A stretch of 64,000 nucleotides of DNA, taken from Aequorivita sublithincola DSM 14238. GTDB lineage: Bacteria; Bacteroidota; Bacteroidia; Flavobacteriales; Flavobacteriaceae. The notes beneath the pieces were generated by a model. It was not told the origin of the DNA and ran no database searches. It saw only the letters and a program-made list of their open reading frames with translations. A program made the translations under genes and the position numbers. The stretch is from the NCBI RefSeq assembly GCF_000265385.1, contig NC_018013.1, positions 3,082,501-3,146,500 of the forward strand, given 5' to 3'. The first letter of the stretch is position 1; each line of letters opens with the position of its first letter. Below, piece after piece: positions 19,926 to 29,437 of this stretch.

Positions 19926-20759
19926 ATGCCAATAATTACACTTACTACTGACTTCGGAGAGAAGGATCACTTTGCAGGCGCAGTAAAAGGAGCTATTTAT
20001 TCTGAAATGGAAGATGCAAAAATTGTTGATATCTCGCATTCCGTTTCGCCATTTCATCTTCATGAAGCTGCTTACATAATTCAAAATGCATACAAGAGTT
20101 TTCCATCTGGAACCATTCATGTTATCGGTGTAGATTCTGAGTTAAATCCTGAAAATAAACACATTGCAGTACTGATGGATGGTCATTATTTTGTATGTGC
20201 AGACAATGGGATTATCTCTATGCTCACTTCAGAAATACGGCCAGAAAAAATTGTTGAAATAAATATTCACGATAGAGTTACGAGTAATTTTCCTGTTCTC
20301 GATGTTTTTGTGAAGGTTGCGGGCCACATTGCTCGCGGTGGAACGCTAGACGTAATTGGTAAAAACATTACTGAAATCAAGGAGTTAACTGGCATTCGTC
20401 CAGCAGTAAGCAATAAAGACAGTACAATAAGTGGCACCGTGATTTATATTGACAATTACGGAAATGTGATTAGCAACATTACAAAGAAACTATTTGAAGA
20501 AGTGGGTCGCGGAAGAGATTTCGTTATAAACGCTAGAAGACACGAATTCAATAAAATACATACCCATTATAGTGACGCTATTAACTTTGACAATAGTCCG
20601 GATAAAAGAGAGGAAGACGGAAAAAGACTGGCGCTTTGGAACTCTTCCAACTATCTGGAACTAGCCATTTATAAGAGCAGCTCCAAAACGGTTGGTAGCG
20701 CGGCTTCATTGTTCGGCTTGGATTATCGCGATACTATAATGGTTAATTTTACACCATAA
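19926..20759 (+). CDS. SAM hydrolase / SAM-dependent halogenase-fold protein (DUF62)
   Basis: A 277-residue protein of the S-adenosyl-L-methionine hydroxide adenosyltransferase family (DUF62), which splits SAM into adenosine and methionine using water. The N-terminal motif LTTDFGEKDHFAGAVKG and the IHVIGVDSELNP and FVCADNGIISML segments are typical, and a C-terminal beta domain contains YIDNYGNVISNI near 176-187. The biological purpose of these enzymes is unclear. A monooxygenase-like ORF starts 2 bp after its stop and the gldFG genes follow closely, so these probably form one transcript. Confidence 0.9.
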   Translation: MPIITLTTDFGEKDHFAGAVKGAIYSEMEDAKIVDISHSVSPFHLHEAAYIIQNAYKSFPSGTIHVIGVDSELNPENKHIAVLMDGHYFVCADNGIISMLTSEIRPEKIVEINIHDRVTSNFPVLDVFVKVAGHIARGGTLDVIGKNITEIKELTGIRPAVSNKDSTISGTVIYIDNYGNVISNITKKLFEEVGRGRDFVINARRHEFNKIHTHYSDAINFDNSPDKREEDGKRLALWNSSNYLELAIYKSSSKTVGSAASLFGLDYRDTIMVNFTP

Positions 20760-20761
20760 TT

Positions 20762-21058
20762 ATGTTTACAAGAATTGTCAAGATGGAATTTGAAAAGAAG
20801 AATATCCCTACTTTTCTGGCTAATTTTGAATTTGTAAAAGAAAAGATCCGCAATTTTCCAGGATGTAACTTTTTGGAACTTTACAGAGATAAAAATGATG
20901 AAACAATCTTTTTCACTTACAGCCGTTGGAATGATGAAGAAGATTTGGAAAACTATAGAACCAGCGAACTTTTCCGAAATGTTTGGAGTGAAACAAAGCC
21001 TATGTTTAAATCAAAAGCTGAAGCTTGGAGTGTTGATACGCTTCACAGTTTAAATTAA
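20762..21058 (+). CDS. Antibiotic biosynthesis monooxygenase-like (ABM) small protein
   Basis: A 98-residue protein with the ferredoxin-like ABM fold: an N-terminal strand (FTRIVKMEFE), a helix, GCNFLELYRDK, then FFTYSRWNDEEDLENYRTSELF. The family includes quinol monooxygenases and haem-degrading enzymes, but many members are uncharacterised. It lies between the SAM hydrolase (2 bp gap) and gldF (10 bp gap). No substrate can be inferred. Confidence 0.85.
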   Translation: MFTRIVKMEFEKKNIPTFLANFEFVKEKIRNFPGCNFLELYRDKNDETIFFTYSRWNDEEDLENYRTSELFRNVWSETKPMFKSKAEAWSVDTLHSLN

Positions 21059-21068
21059 TTAGATCATA

Positions 21069-21776
21069 ATGCTAACAATCATAAAACGCGAAATAAACTC
21101 CTTCTTTTCAAGTACCATAGGGTATTTGGTGATTGCTGTATTTTTGGTGATAAATGGTTTGTTTCTTTGGGTTTTTAGCGGAAACTACAACATTCTCGAT
21201 TCAGGTTTTGCAGACCTTTCACCCTTTTTTGAACTTGCGCCTTGGGTTTTGCTATTTTTAATTCCAGCCGTTTGTATGCGTGCTTTTAGCGATGAAATGA
21301 AGATGGGTACCTTGGAGCTTTTACTCACCAAACCTATTTCGTTAAAACAAATAGTTTTGGGGAAATATTTTGGAGCGGTCATACTTATTATTATAGCGCT
21401 AATTCCAACAGTTTTATACGTTTTCACAATTTCTGAATTGGGCAATCCTTCAGGAAACTGGGATGTCGGTAGTACAATTGGTTCGTATATTGGCTTGTTG
21501 TTTTTGGTTTTTGCATATACTTCCATCGGCATATTTTCATCCACACTTTCGCAGAATCAAATTGTGGCTTTTATAATCGCAGTCTTTTTGTGTTTTGCGC
21601 TTTATTATGGTTTTGATGGCTTGTCTTCTTCAACTTTTAATATTTCAAGTTTGGGAATGAAGGCACACTTTGATAGCGTTGCTCGTGGGGTTTTGGACAC
21701 TAGAGATTTGATTTACTTTTTAAGTATTACAGTGTTTTTTATTGCGTTAACGGTTTTTAAATTGATGAAGCAATGA
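21069..21776 (+). CDS. gldF: Gliding motility ABC transporter permease GldF
   Basis: A 235-residue inner-membrane permease with about six helices. The N-terminus IIKREINSFFSSTIGYLVI and the motif MRAFSDEMKMGTLELLLTKPIS near 75-96 are characteristic of GldF and related ABC-2 permeases. In Flavobacterium johnsoniae GldF works with GldG and the ATPase GldA and is needed for gliding. The stop overlaps the gldG start by 4 bp (ATGA), which indicates translational coupling. No gldA lies in this window. Confidence 0.92.
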   Translation: MLTIIKREINSFFSSTIGYLVIAVFLVINGLFLWVFSGNYNILDSGFADLSPFFELAPWVLLFLIPAVCMRAFSDEMKMGTLELLLTKPISLKQIVLGKYFGAVILIIIALIPTVLYVFTISELGNPSGNWDVGSTIGSYIGLLFLVFAYTSIGIFSSTLSQNQIVAFIIAVFLCFALYYGFDGLSSSTFNISSLGMKAHFDSVARGVLDTRDLIYFLSITVFFIALTVFKLMKQ

Positions 21777-23470
21777 TGAAGTCTTCAATAAAAAAACAAA
21801 GCGTTTCTCTGGTAATTTTAGTTGTGGGATTAATTCTGTTGAATCTACTCGGAAACTATGTTTATAAACGCTTCGACCTTACGCAGGATAAGCGTTTCAC
21901 CCTTTCTGAAGAAGCTAAGGAAATTATAGATCCTATTAATTCTCCCGTAATTGTAGATGTTTTTCTAAAAGGAAACTTTCCGCCAGAATTTCAAAGGCTT
22001 CAAAGTGAAACTGAGCAACTTTTGGATGAATTTTCGGCTTACAATTCAAACATTAAATTTGAATTTATAAATCCTACTGAAAAAGGCAACGAAGAATTTC
22101 AGTCTCAATTTGAAAAATTTGGATTAACTCCTGCCCAAGTTTCCGTCACTGAAAACGGCAAACAAAGCACCGAACTCGTTTATCCGTGGGCACTTGCGCA
22201 TCATGATGGTAAATCCGTAAAAATTGGATTGCTGAAAAATCAACTTGGCGCTACTTCAGAAGAAAGAGTGAACAGCTCCCTTCAAAATCTGCAATATGCT
22301 TTTGCGGATAGTTTTAAAAAATTAGCATCCCAAAAATCAAAGAAAATAGCAGTATTAAAAGGCAATGGCGAATATGACGACCGTTACATTGCCGATTTCT
22401 TTTCAACTTTAAAAGATTATTATTTTATTGCCCCATTCACGTTGGATTCTGTTGCTTCTTATTCAGAAAAAACCTTAAAGGACTTGGAAGGTTTTGACTT
22501 AATAGTTGCCGCCCAACCTACAGAAGCTTTTAGTGATTCCGAAAAATATGTGTTGGATCAATACATTATGAACGGTGGAAAATCGCTTTGGTTACTAGAC
22601 GCAACACAAATGCGAACTGATAGTATTTCAGGAATAACTTATGCTTTAGGAACGGATTTGAATTTGAATGATTTCTTCTTTAAATATGGAATTCGCATCA
22701 ATCCAAATTTAGTGAAAGATGTATATTCTGCTCCAATCGTTTTGGCAAATGGAGACGAGCGCGAGTCACAGTACAACCGCTATCCGTGGTTTTTTAGTCC
22801 GCTAAGTAGTAGCGCGAACAATCATCCTATAGTTTCAAATATTGAAGCTGTAAAGTTTGATTATGCAAGCGCGATTGACACGCTTCCTAACAACATTAAA
22901 AAAACTGTTTTACTTTCTACTTCACCTATAAGTAAAATCGTGGGACTCCCCTTCCCTATTGATTTTGATGTGGAAATTCCGAAGAATTTACAAGTAGTGA
23001 ACGAAGGTCCAAACCCAAACGAATATAACGCAGGAGAAATACCGCTAGCTGTTTTGTTGGAAGGTAACTTCACTTCGGCTTTTAAAAACCGTGTAAAGCC
23101 ATTAAAACTAACTGGAGAACTTAAAGGTATTGACGATGGAAAGCCTTCAAAAATGGTTGTTATAAGCGATGGCGACATTATTAAAAATCAAATGCAAGGC
23201 AACCGTCCGCTGGAATTAGGCTTCGATAAAATGACCAACCAATTCTACGGAAATAAGGAATTTTTGCTGAATACAGTCAATTACCTACTAGACGACAGCG
23301 GACTTATAAACATTAGAACACGGCAAATTGCAGTGCCATTTCTTGATCCACAAAAAACTTTAGAACAACGTTCCAAGTGGCAAGCGCTTAACTTATTGTT
23401 GCCGTTGGGATTACTGGCACTTTTCGGAATAGCCTTCACATTCTACCGCAAACGCAAATACACGCGTTAA
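21773..23470 (+). CDS. gldG: Gliding motility ABC transporter substrate-binding protein GldG
   Basis: A 565-residue protein with an N-terminal membrane anchor (about residues 12-32), a large periplasmic domain of the ABC-transporter auxiliary type, and a C-terminal helix (about 538-560) followed by a basic tail. The motif YKRFDLTQDKRFTLSEEAKEI near 31-51 is diagnostic of GldG. It belongs to the GldAFG complex. Length matches known GldG proteins. It overlaps gldF and is followed by dnaN, a gene order I recall as common in flavobacteria. Confidence 0.92.
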   Translation: MMKSSIKKQSVSLVILVVGLILLNLLGNYVYKRFDLTQDKRFTLSEEAKEIIDPINSPVIVDVFLKGNFPPEFQRLQSETEQLLDEFSAYNSNIKFEFINPTEKGNEEFQSQFEKFGLTPAQVSVTENGKQSTELVYPWALAHHDGKSVKIGLLKNQLGATSEERVNSSLQNLQYAFADSFKKLASQKSKKIAVLKGNGEYDDRYIADFFSTLKDYYFIAPFTLDSVASYSEKTLKDLEGFDLIVAAQPTEAFSDSEKYVLDQYIMNGGKSLWLLDATQMRTDSISGITYALGTDLNLNDFFFKYGIRINPNLVKDVYSAPIVLANGDERESQYNRYPWFFSPLSSSANNHPIVSNIEAVKFDYASAIDTLPNNIKKTVLLSTSPISKIVGLPFPIDFDVEIPKNLQVVNEGPNPNEYNAGEIPLAVLLEGNFTSAFKNRVKPLKLTGELKGIDDGKPSKMVVISDGDIIKNQMQGNRPLELGFDKMTNQFYGNKEFLLNTVNYLLDDSGLINIRTRQIAVPFLDPQKTLEQRSKWQALNLLLPLGLLALFGIAFTFYRKRKYTR

Positions 23471-23482
23471 ATGTTGATAAGT

Positions 23483-23517
23483 TTGTTTTAGCAAACACTT
23501 CATTTGAAATATATTTG
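23483..23517 (+). promoter_or_regulatory. Putative dnaN promoter
   Basis: TATATTTG (23510-23517) is a perfect -7 box. The nearest TTG (23483-23485) is 24 bp away, one beyond the usual spacing range. Transcription would begin near 23524, about 50 nt before the dnaN ATG. Confidence 0.5.
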
Positions 23518-23574
23518 TAGGTATGCTAATTACAAAGCATTTATCATAATTCAGATCAAAAAAATAAATATTCA

Positions 23575-24693
23575 ATGAAATTCATCGTATCGAGTTCGTA
23601 TTTATTAAAACAACTTCAAGTTTTGGGCGGTATTATCAACAATAACAATACCCTGCCTATTTTAGATAATTTTCTGTTCAATTTGGACAATAAAAGTCTA
23701 ACCGTTTCAGCTTCAGATTTGGAAACTACTATTTCATCAAAATTAGAAGTAGAAAGTACTGAAAAAGGAATGATTTGTGTTCCCGCAAGACTTCTATTGG
23801 AAACACTGAAAACCTTTCCAGAGCAACCATTAACGTTTACTGTTGAAGATAACAATACTATAGAAATCAGTTCCAACCACGGTAAATATGCCCTTGCTTA
23901 TGCCAGTGGTGAAGAATTTCCAAACGCGGTGGAATTGAAGGATCCTTCTTCAACCGTTGTTCAAGGTGATGTTTTGGCAACAGCAATCAGCAAAACTATT
24001 TTTGCTTCAGGAAATGATGATTTAAGACCTGTAATGAGCGGTGTTTTCTTTCAGTTTTCAACAGACAATTTGGTTTTTGTAGCTACCGATGCTCACAAAT
24101 TAGTAAAATATACCCGTGATGATATTAGCGCTTCACAAACGGCTGAATTCATTATGCCGAAAAAACCACTTACACTTTTAAAAAGCATTCTTGCTGGTGT
24201 TGAAGATGATGTGATTATTGAATACAACGAAAGCAACGCCAAGTTCATTTTTGAAAATACTGAAATGGTTTGCCGCTTGATTGATGGGAAATATCCAAAC
24301 TACGAGGCAGTTATTCCAAAGGAAAACCCAAACAAATTAGTTATCGACAGAAACCAGTTTTTGAATTCTGTTCGTAGGGTTTCAATATTTTCAAGCAAAA
24401 CCACACATCAAATCCGTTTGAAAATTGCGGGTGCAGAATTGAATATTTCCGCAGAAGATATAGATTACAGCAACAAAGCTGAGGAACGTCTTACTTGTGA
24501 TTACCAAGGTGATGATATGCAAATAGGTTTCAACAGCCGTTTCCTTACCGAAATGCTAAACAACCTTACAAGCGATGAAGTTTCTTTAGAAATGAGCTTA
24601 CCAAACAGAGCTGGAATTCTTACGCCAGTTGATGGCCTTGATGAAGGCGAAACCGTTACTATGCTTGTGATGCCGGTTATGTTGAACAACTAG
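23575..24693 (+). CDS. dnaN: DNA polymerase III subunit beta (sliding clamp)
   Basis: A 372-residue clamp protein that encircles DNA and tethers the replicative polymerase. The three-domain pattern is readable: MKFIVSSSYLLKQLQ at the start, SDLETTISSKLEVE near 43-56, LRPVMSGVFF near 144-153, ATDAHKLVKY near 164-173, DGKYPNYEAVIP near 240, and the C-terminal VTMLVMPVML that binds partners. Length is typical. It has its own promoter and a strong terminator. It is not beside dnaA here, so this is not an obvious origin region. Confidence 0.97.
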   Translation: MKFIVSSSYLLKQLQVLGGIINNNNTLPILDNFLFNLDNKSLTVSASDLETTISSKLEVESTEKGMICVPARLLLETLKTFPEQPLTFTVEDNNTIEISSNHGKYALAYASGEEFPNAVELKDPSSTVVQGDVLATAISKTIFASGNDDLRPVMSGVFFQFSTDNLVFVATDAHKLVKYTRDDISASQTAEFIMPKKPLTLLKSILAGVEDDVIIEYNESNAKFIFENTEMVCRLIDGKYPNYEAVIPKENPNKLVIDRNQFLNSVRRVSIFSSKTTHQIRLKIAGAELNISAEDIDYSNKAEERLTCDYQGDDMQIGFNSRFLTEMLNNLTSDEVSLEMSLPNRAGILTPVDGLDEGETVTMLVMPVMLNN

Positions 24694-24713
24694 ATTACAA
24701 ACTTTTAAAAACT

Positions 24714-24749
24714 AAAAAACCTCTTACAAAATTTTGTAAGAGGTTTTTT
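24714..24749. terminator. Perfect bidirectional terminator
   Basis: AAAAAACCTCTTACAAAA (24714-24731) is followed directly by its full reverse complement (24732-24749). The 18-bp perfect palindrome with A and T flanks serves the convergent dnaN and DUF1573 genes. Confidence 0.92.
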
Positions 24750-24769
24750 AGTTTTTAAGGATCGTGTTT

Positions 24770-25222
24770 TTATTTACCGCTTGGAGTTTCAGAAGCAGCT
24801 GGAGCATCAGCCAATACATTTCCTTTAATTTTAAGAAGAACTGTACCTTCACTTGCGTTTGAAGTAACTGTTACTGTTTTAGAAAAAGCACCAATTCGAT
24901 CGGTAGCATATTTAACGCCAATTTCCGCAGTTTCACCTGGCATAATAGCGTGGTCTGGTTTTGTAGGAACGGTGCAACCACAACTTCCTTTAACGTTTGA
25001 AATTACAATTGGAGCTGTACCCACATTTTTAAATACGAAAGCGCGAACTCCGTCTGCATTATGTGCAATGGTTCCGTAATCAATTACTGAAGATTCAAAT
25101 TTAAAAATACCTTTATCTTCTTTTGCTGCGTCCTGCGCAAATAAAGCAGTGCAAAAAAGAAAACTTGCCATAAAAAATACGTTGCGGAAAAAACTTCTTC
25201 CTTTTAATGTTGTTGTTACCAT
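24770..25222 (-). CDS. DUF1573 domain-containing secreted protein
   Basis: A 150-residue exported protein with a signal peptide up to about residue 30 (ending LFAQ) and one DUF1573 domain, an immunoglobulin-like fold common in Bacteroidota. Diagnostic features are the FVFKNVGTAPIVISNVKGSCGCTVP stretch with its CGC and the VKYATDRIGAFSKTVTV segment. The tail is Ala/Ser/Pro-rich. Its function is unknown. It stands alone, convergent with dnaN. Confidence 0.9.
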   Translation of the reverse strand: MVTTTLKGRSFFRNVFFMASFLFCTALFAQDAAKEDKGIFKFESSVIDYGTIAHNADGVRAFVFKNVGTAPIVISNVKGSCGCTVPTKPDHAIMPGETAEIGVKYATDRIGAFSKTVTVTSNASEGTVLLKIKGNVLADAPAASETPSGK

Positions 25223-25468
25223 TTTGTGTGGGTTTAATTTAGATTAACAAATTAATTTGAAAACAAATTTCCAATAAAATTTAAAAAAATCTACAACAAT
25301 TAGGGTTGAATGTGGTACTAGACCCCACTTTTTATGATAATTTTTTAAATAAGCTCCAACTAGTTATACTTAAAAACCCAAAAAAGTGCATTTACAAGTT
25401 TTGAATTTTGATGACATTCTCATTATGATTCCGATGTAATGACAATATTAATCCTTTAATCAAAAATT

Positions 25469-26497
25469 ATGAAAACAGTAGTTACTTCTTTAGTTGCCCT
25501 ATTATTTTTCGGTCTGCTTTCGGCACAGGTTACACAAATTGCCTCAGGACTTAATGAACCGCACAGATTAATTGTATATAATAATTATGTTTATTTCACA
25601 GATGCAAACAGTGTGCAAAGAGTTGATTACAACAACCCCACTGCGCCCGAATTGGTTGTGGACGGCCTAAACAATCCGTCAGGAATGGTGCTTAACGGTA
25701 ATGATCTTTATATTGCTGACTTTAACGGTGGAAGAATTGTGAAAATTGATATAACACTATCAAATCCCACAATTGAAAATTTGATTACAGGTTTAAATAC
25801 CCCAAATGGTATTGCTATAAGTGGAAATTATTTATACTACTCAGATAATAATTCTGATATAATTGCAAAAGTAGATATTACCAATAGTAATCCGACTGCT
25901 GAGATTGTGATTCAAAATGTGGGGAGACCTGCTGGAATTGATATAAGAGGAGATTTTCTCTATTTCGCAATACCTTTTACCAAACGAATACAAAAAATAG
26001 ATATTACAATAACTAATCCAACCCCGACTTTGGTTGTAGGTAATATTGTCTACCCGCTCGGTATCAAATTCCGTGGAGACGAGCTTTACATTGCAAACCG
26101 AAATGGCAATTCAATAGTTAGATATAATGTTGTAACAGATACACGTTCCGACGCTTTAACAAATTTGAACCAACCTTTGGATGTAGCTATGAATTCTGAC
26201 ACTTTATTTTTTGTGAATAGTGGTGATAATTCAATCTATAAAGCCGAAGGAGTTTTGGGCTTAGGTCAATCTGATTTTGAAATAGCTATGAAGTTATATC
26301 CGAATCCTACGAAATCTTTTTTGAGTGTAACAAATCTTTTAGAAGAAACCTCTTATGTTATTTACAATACAAATGGTGAACAAGTTGCTACTGGAAACTA
26401 TAAGCCGGACGATTATATTTTTGTAGAGAACCTTAGCTCTGGAATATATTTATTAAAACTAATTACTGGAAAGACTTTCAAGTTTATAAAAAATTGA
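25469..26497 (+). CDS. Secreted beta-propeller protein with T9SS sorting domain
   Basis: A 342-residue exported protein. Residues 1-19 are a signal peptide (ending LSAQ). Residues 20-255 hold about five or six NHL/SMP-30-like blades, each with a pattern such as GLNNPSGMVLNGNDLYIADFNGG and KIDIT.SNPT. The last 75 residues are a type A T9SS tail (YPNPTKSFLSV, SSGIYLLKL, FKFIKN). It is therefore exported to the surface or medium by the same system as the giant beta-helix protein. Its ligand or enzyme activity is unknown. Confidence 0.88.
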   Translation: MKTVVTSLVALLFFGLLSAQVTQIASGLNEPHRLIVYNNYVYFTDANSVQRVDYNNPTAPELVVDGLNNPSGMVLNGNDLYIADFNGGRIVKIDITLSNPTIENLITGLNTPNGIAISGNYLYYSDNNSDIIAKVDITNSNPTAEIVIQNVGRPAGIDIRGDFLYFAIPFTKRIQKIDITITNPTPTLVVGNIVYPLGIKFRGDELYIANRNGNSIVRYNVVTDTRSDALTNLNQPLDVAMNSDTLFFVNSGDNSIYKAEGVLGLGQSDFEIAMKLYPNPTKSFLSVTNLLEETSYVIYNTNGEQVATGNYKPDDYIFVENLSSGIYLLKLITGKTFKFIKN

Positions 26498-26584
26498 AAA
26501 CTTTTTGATTGATTTATTTTAAAAACTGTGATGACAAAAATTATTTTCATCGATGTAACCATAATTAACCTTAATATTAAAAAA

Positions 26585-27094
26585 ATGAAAAATCTAAAAA
26601 CAATCTGCATTCTTTTCTTTTCAGTATTAATTATTTCTTGTTCCAAAAAAGATGAAGATGGTGGAGGAATTGCTCCCGAAGCAGAATTTAATGCCATAAT
26701 CAATGGAGGAGGATTTGGTAGCAATTACGCAGCTCTTATGGATTATTATTCCACTAATTACAGCAACGACAGCGGACTAGACCTTCTAATAAACGATAAA
26801 AATACCAATATTGTCCGCATTTTTTTAAACAATACTGGAGGCTTTGGAAGTGGAATCACCAAAGTTATTGGGGACGTAGCTGCAAACGGACTTATAACAA
26901 ACGTTGTAATTAGGGATCAAAATGCACAAGTTACTTATAACGCTTCTGAGGGAGAAATAAATATCACGGAAAACCGTGAAAATCCCGAAAGCGAAAATGG
27001 TCGATTAATATCCGGAAACTTTACCATTACGGCAACTTCTGGCGTAGGTCCAACAATTACTATGACCGGTAACTTTAAGAATTTTGCTTACTAA
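26585..27094 (+). CDS. Uncharacterised lipoprotein
   Basis: A 169-residue predicted lipoprotein. The ATG at 26585 starts a clean lipoprotein signal with the lipobox LIIS-C at residues 15-19; an in-frame GTG 57 bp upstream would bury it. After Cys19 there is a charged KKDEDGGG linker and a beta-rich domain without a recognised motif. It follows the T9SS propeller gene in the same direction by 87 bp and ends in a terminator. I do not recognise the family with confidence. Confidence 0.75.
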   Translation: MKNLKTICILFFSVLIISCSKKDEDGGGIAPEAEFNAIINGGGFGSNYAALMDYYSTNYSNDSGLDLLINDKNTNIVRIFLNNTGGFGSGITKVIGDVAANGLITNVVIRDQNAQVTYNASEGEINITENRENPESENGRLISGNFTITATSGVGPTITMTGNFKNFAY

Positions 27095-27116
27095 TTAAAT
27101 AACACATTTAGAGAAT

Positions 27117-27149
27117 CAAAAAAGGGTAGCATTCGTGCCACCCTTTTTT
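27117..27149 (+). terminator. Terminator after the lipoprotein gene
   Basis: AAAAAGGGT-A-GC and GC-C-ACCCTTTTT pair around an ATTCGT loop, followed by Ts. It is a standard intrinsic terminator. Confidence 0.8.
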
Positions 27150-27176
27150 ATGGCGGCATCTTTTTCATTTTTACAA

Positions 27177-27210
27177 TTGTTTAAAAGCTTACTAAAGAAT
27201 CTTACCTTTG
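27177..27210 (+). promoter_or_regulatory. mnmE promoter giving a leaderless or near-leaderless mRNA
   Basis: TTG (27177-27179), a 23-bp spacer, and TACCTTTG (27203-27210). The mnmE ATG begins at 27217, only 6 bp after the -7 box, where transcription itself should start. Confidence 0.6.
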
Positions 27211-27216
27211 CAAACT

Positions 27217-28617
27217 ATGACAAACAATGATACCATAGTTGCATTGGCAACTCCTTCAGGCGCAGGAGCGATTGCAGTTTTACGACTTTCGGGACCAGAA
27301 GCTATTAAAATAGCTTCTTCAATATTTAATTCAATTTCTGGGAAAAAACTCGGAAAACAAAAATCCCATACCGTTCATTTAGGCCACATAAAAGATGGCG
27401 AGCGCACTATAGATGAGGTGTTAGCTACTATTTTCAAAAATCCAAATAGCTATACAGGCGAAGATGTTGTTGAAATATCCTGTCATGGAAGTAATTATAT
27501 TCAACAAGAAATAATACAACTATGCCTTCGTAAAGGTTGTAGAATGGCACAAGCTGGCGAATTTACTTTACGCGCATTTCTTCACGGAAAGATGGATTTA
27601 AGTCAAGCCGAAGCTGTGGCAGACCTTATTGCGAGTGACAGTGCTGCAAGTCATCAATTGGCAATTCAGCAAATGCGTGGCGGTTTTTCTTCGGAAATAA
27701 AAAAACTTCGCGAAGAACTTTTAAACTTTGCTTCGCTAATTGAACTTGAACTGGATTTTGCCGAAGAAGATGTAGAATTCGCAAATAGAGACGATTTCCA
27801 GAAACTTATTTCAAAAATAACTACAGTTCTTAAACGCTTGATAGATTCCTTCGCCATAGGAAATGTTTTGAAAAACGGAATTCCCGTTGCCATTGTAGGC
27901 GAACCAAATGTTGGAAAATCTACATTATTAAATGTACTTTTAAACGAAGAACGCGCCATCGTTAGCGACATTGCTGGAACCACGCGAGACACTATTGAAG
28001 ACGAAATAACCATCGGTGGCATTGGTTTCCGCTTTATCGATACCGCCGGAATTCGTGATACCGTAGACGTCATTGAAGGTTTAGGTATCAAGAAAACATT
28101 CGAAAAAATTGAAGCTGCACAAGTCGTGATTTATCTTTTTGATGCTGAAAAGTTTCAAGTTTCAGGTTCTAAGTTTCAGTTAGAGATTGAAACTATTAAG
28201 AATAAATATCCGCTGAAAAATCTTGTGATTGTTGCTAATAAAATTGATAAGCTTTCAGAAGAAGAAATTACTAAATTAAAAGCTCTTCTACCAACCTCAC
28301 ACTACCAACTACAAACCATTTCAGCCAAAACCAATCAAGGCATAGAAGATCTTCAAAACAAACTTCTCGATTTTGTAAATACTGGTGCACTTCGCAACAA
28401 CGAAACCATCGTAACTAATTCCCGACATTATGATGCCCTATTGAAATCACTCGAGGAAATCATCAAAGTTCAAGACGGAATCGATTCCAACTTGAGTGGC
28501 GATCTGCTCGCCATAGACCTGCGTCAAGCACTGTATCATTTAGGTGAAATCACGGGTAGTGTTAGCAATGATGAACTTCTTGGAAATATTTTCGCTAACT
28601 TTTGCATCGGCAAATAA
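27217..28617 (+). CDS. mnmE: tRNA uridine-5-carboxymethylaminomethyl(34) synthesis GTPase MnmE
   Basis: A 466-residue GTPase that with MnmG modifies the wobble uridine of several tRNAs. The N-terminal folate-binding domain begins DTIVALATPSGAGAIAVLRLSG. The G domain has G1 GEPNVGKST at 228-236, the TTRD switch near 255, G3 DTAG at 275-278, and G4 NKID at 341-344. The C-terminal FCIGK with its conserved Cys is present. I chose the ATG at 27217 over a TTG 9 bp upstream because the TTG lies inside the -7 promoter box. Confidence 0.96.
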   Translation: MTNNDTIVALATPSGAGAIAVLRLSGPEAIKIASSIFNSISGKKLGKQKSHTVHLGHIKDGERTIDEVLATIFKNPNSYTGEDVVEISCHGSNYIQQEIIQLCLRKGCRMAQAGEFTLRAFLHGKMDLSQAEAVADLIASDSAASHQLAIQQMRGGFSSEIKKLREELLNFASLIELELDFAEEDVEFANRDDFQKLISKITTVLKRLIDSFAIGNVLKNGIPVAIVGEPNVGKSTLLNVLLNEERAIVSDIAGTTRDTIEDEITIGGIGFRFIDTAGIRDTVDVIEGLGIKKTFEKIEAAQVVIYLFDAEKFQVSGSKFQLEIETIKNKYPLKNLVIVANKIDKLSEEEITKLKALLPTSHYQLQTISAKTNQGIEDLQNKLLDFVNTGALRNNETIVTNSRHYDALLKSLEEIIKVQDGIDSNLSGDLLAIDLRQALYHLGEITGSVSNDELLGNIFANFCIGK

Positions 28618-28722
28618 ATCATCAATCCACTAAATAATTCCAAGATTTAATTTATAATAAATCTAAAATAAACTTTTCATACCTTAACATTGCTATTTCT
28701 TTTTAGTCAAAACAAAGTTATT

Positions 28723-29235
28723 ATGAAAATAAACAAAAAATTACTCGCGCTTTTTTCTGGGATAGGAATTATTACATTGGTCCTGAGTCTATATGCTTTT
28801 AAAGCTCATTCCCGAGCCGATCAGGGCTACTCACCGCAACCTCCTTGGGACAATCTGAAAGTCCTTCCGAAGGATATAACAAAGGATAGCTTAATAGGTC
28901 TAATGAAAAACTATGAAAATTCCCTTGGTGTAAAATGTAATTATTGTCATGCAACTAGCAAAGTTGACCCAACAAAATTAGATTTTCCGAATGATGATAA
29001 AATTGAGAAGGAAATTGCTCGTGGAATGATAAAAATGACCAATGAAATCAATGAGAATTATTTTAAGCCTTACTTCCCCGACCCAAAACCAGAACAAGTG
29101 CATGTTGTAAACTGCGTGTTGTGCCATCGCGGAACATCAAATCCTGAAAAGTATTTATCGCAAATGGGAAAGATGTATAAAACCTATGATCCAAATAGGG
29201 ATAATAGAAAAGAGAAAGCCATGGAAAAAGAATAA
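28723..29235 (+). CDS. c-type cytochrome with two CXXCH motifs
   Basis: A 170-residue exported protein. Residues 1-27 form an uncleaved or signal-anchor helix after a basic start. Two haem-binding motifs are present, CNYCH at 72-76 and CVLCHRG at 131-137. The layout resembles the photosynthetic reaction-centre cytochrome c subunit-like family found in many non-photosynthetic Bacteroidota. It should be a periplasmic or membrane-anchored electron carrier. The tail is highly charged. An alternative TTG 33 bp upstream would place extra residues before the signal. The redox partner is not in the window. Confidence 0.85.
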   Translation: MKINKKLLALFSGIGIITLVLSLYAFKAHSRADQGYSPQPPWDNLKVLPKDITKDSLIGLMKNYENSLGVKCNYCHATSKVDPTKLDFPNDDKIEKEIARGMIKMTNEINENYFKPYFPDPKPEQVHVVNCVLCHRGTSNPEKYLSQMGKMYKTYDPNRDNRKEKAMEKE

Positions 29236-29437
29236 TCAATAACCAATCTACTTTCCAAAATTTTTAAATGCCTCACTTGATATTTATTTATGTTGATGTT
29301 ATCTTGAAGAATATATTTGTTGATTTCTTTAGTGTAAAATAAAGAATTTTTAAGCAGTAGTCATATTTTAAAATGGTTTTTGGAAAGGCTGTAACTTTTC
29401 TTATTTAGAACTTATTTTTCAATACTGAGTTTGCTTC

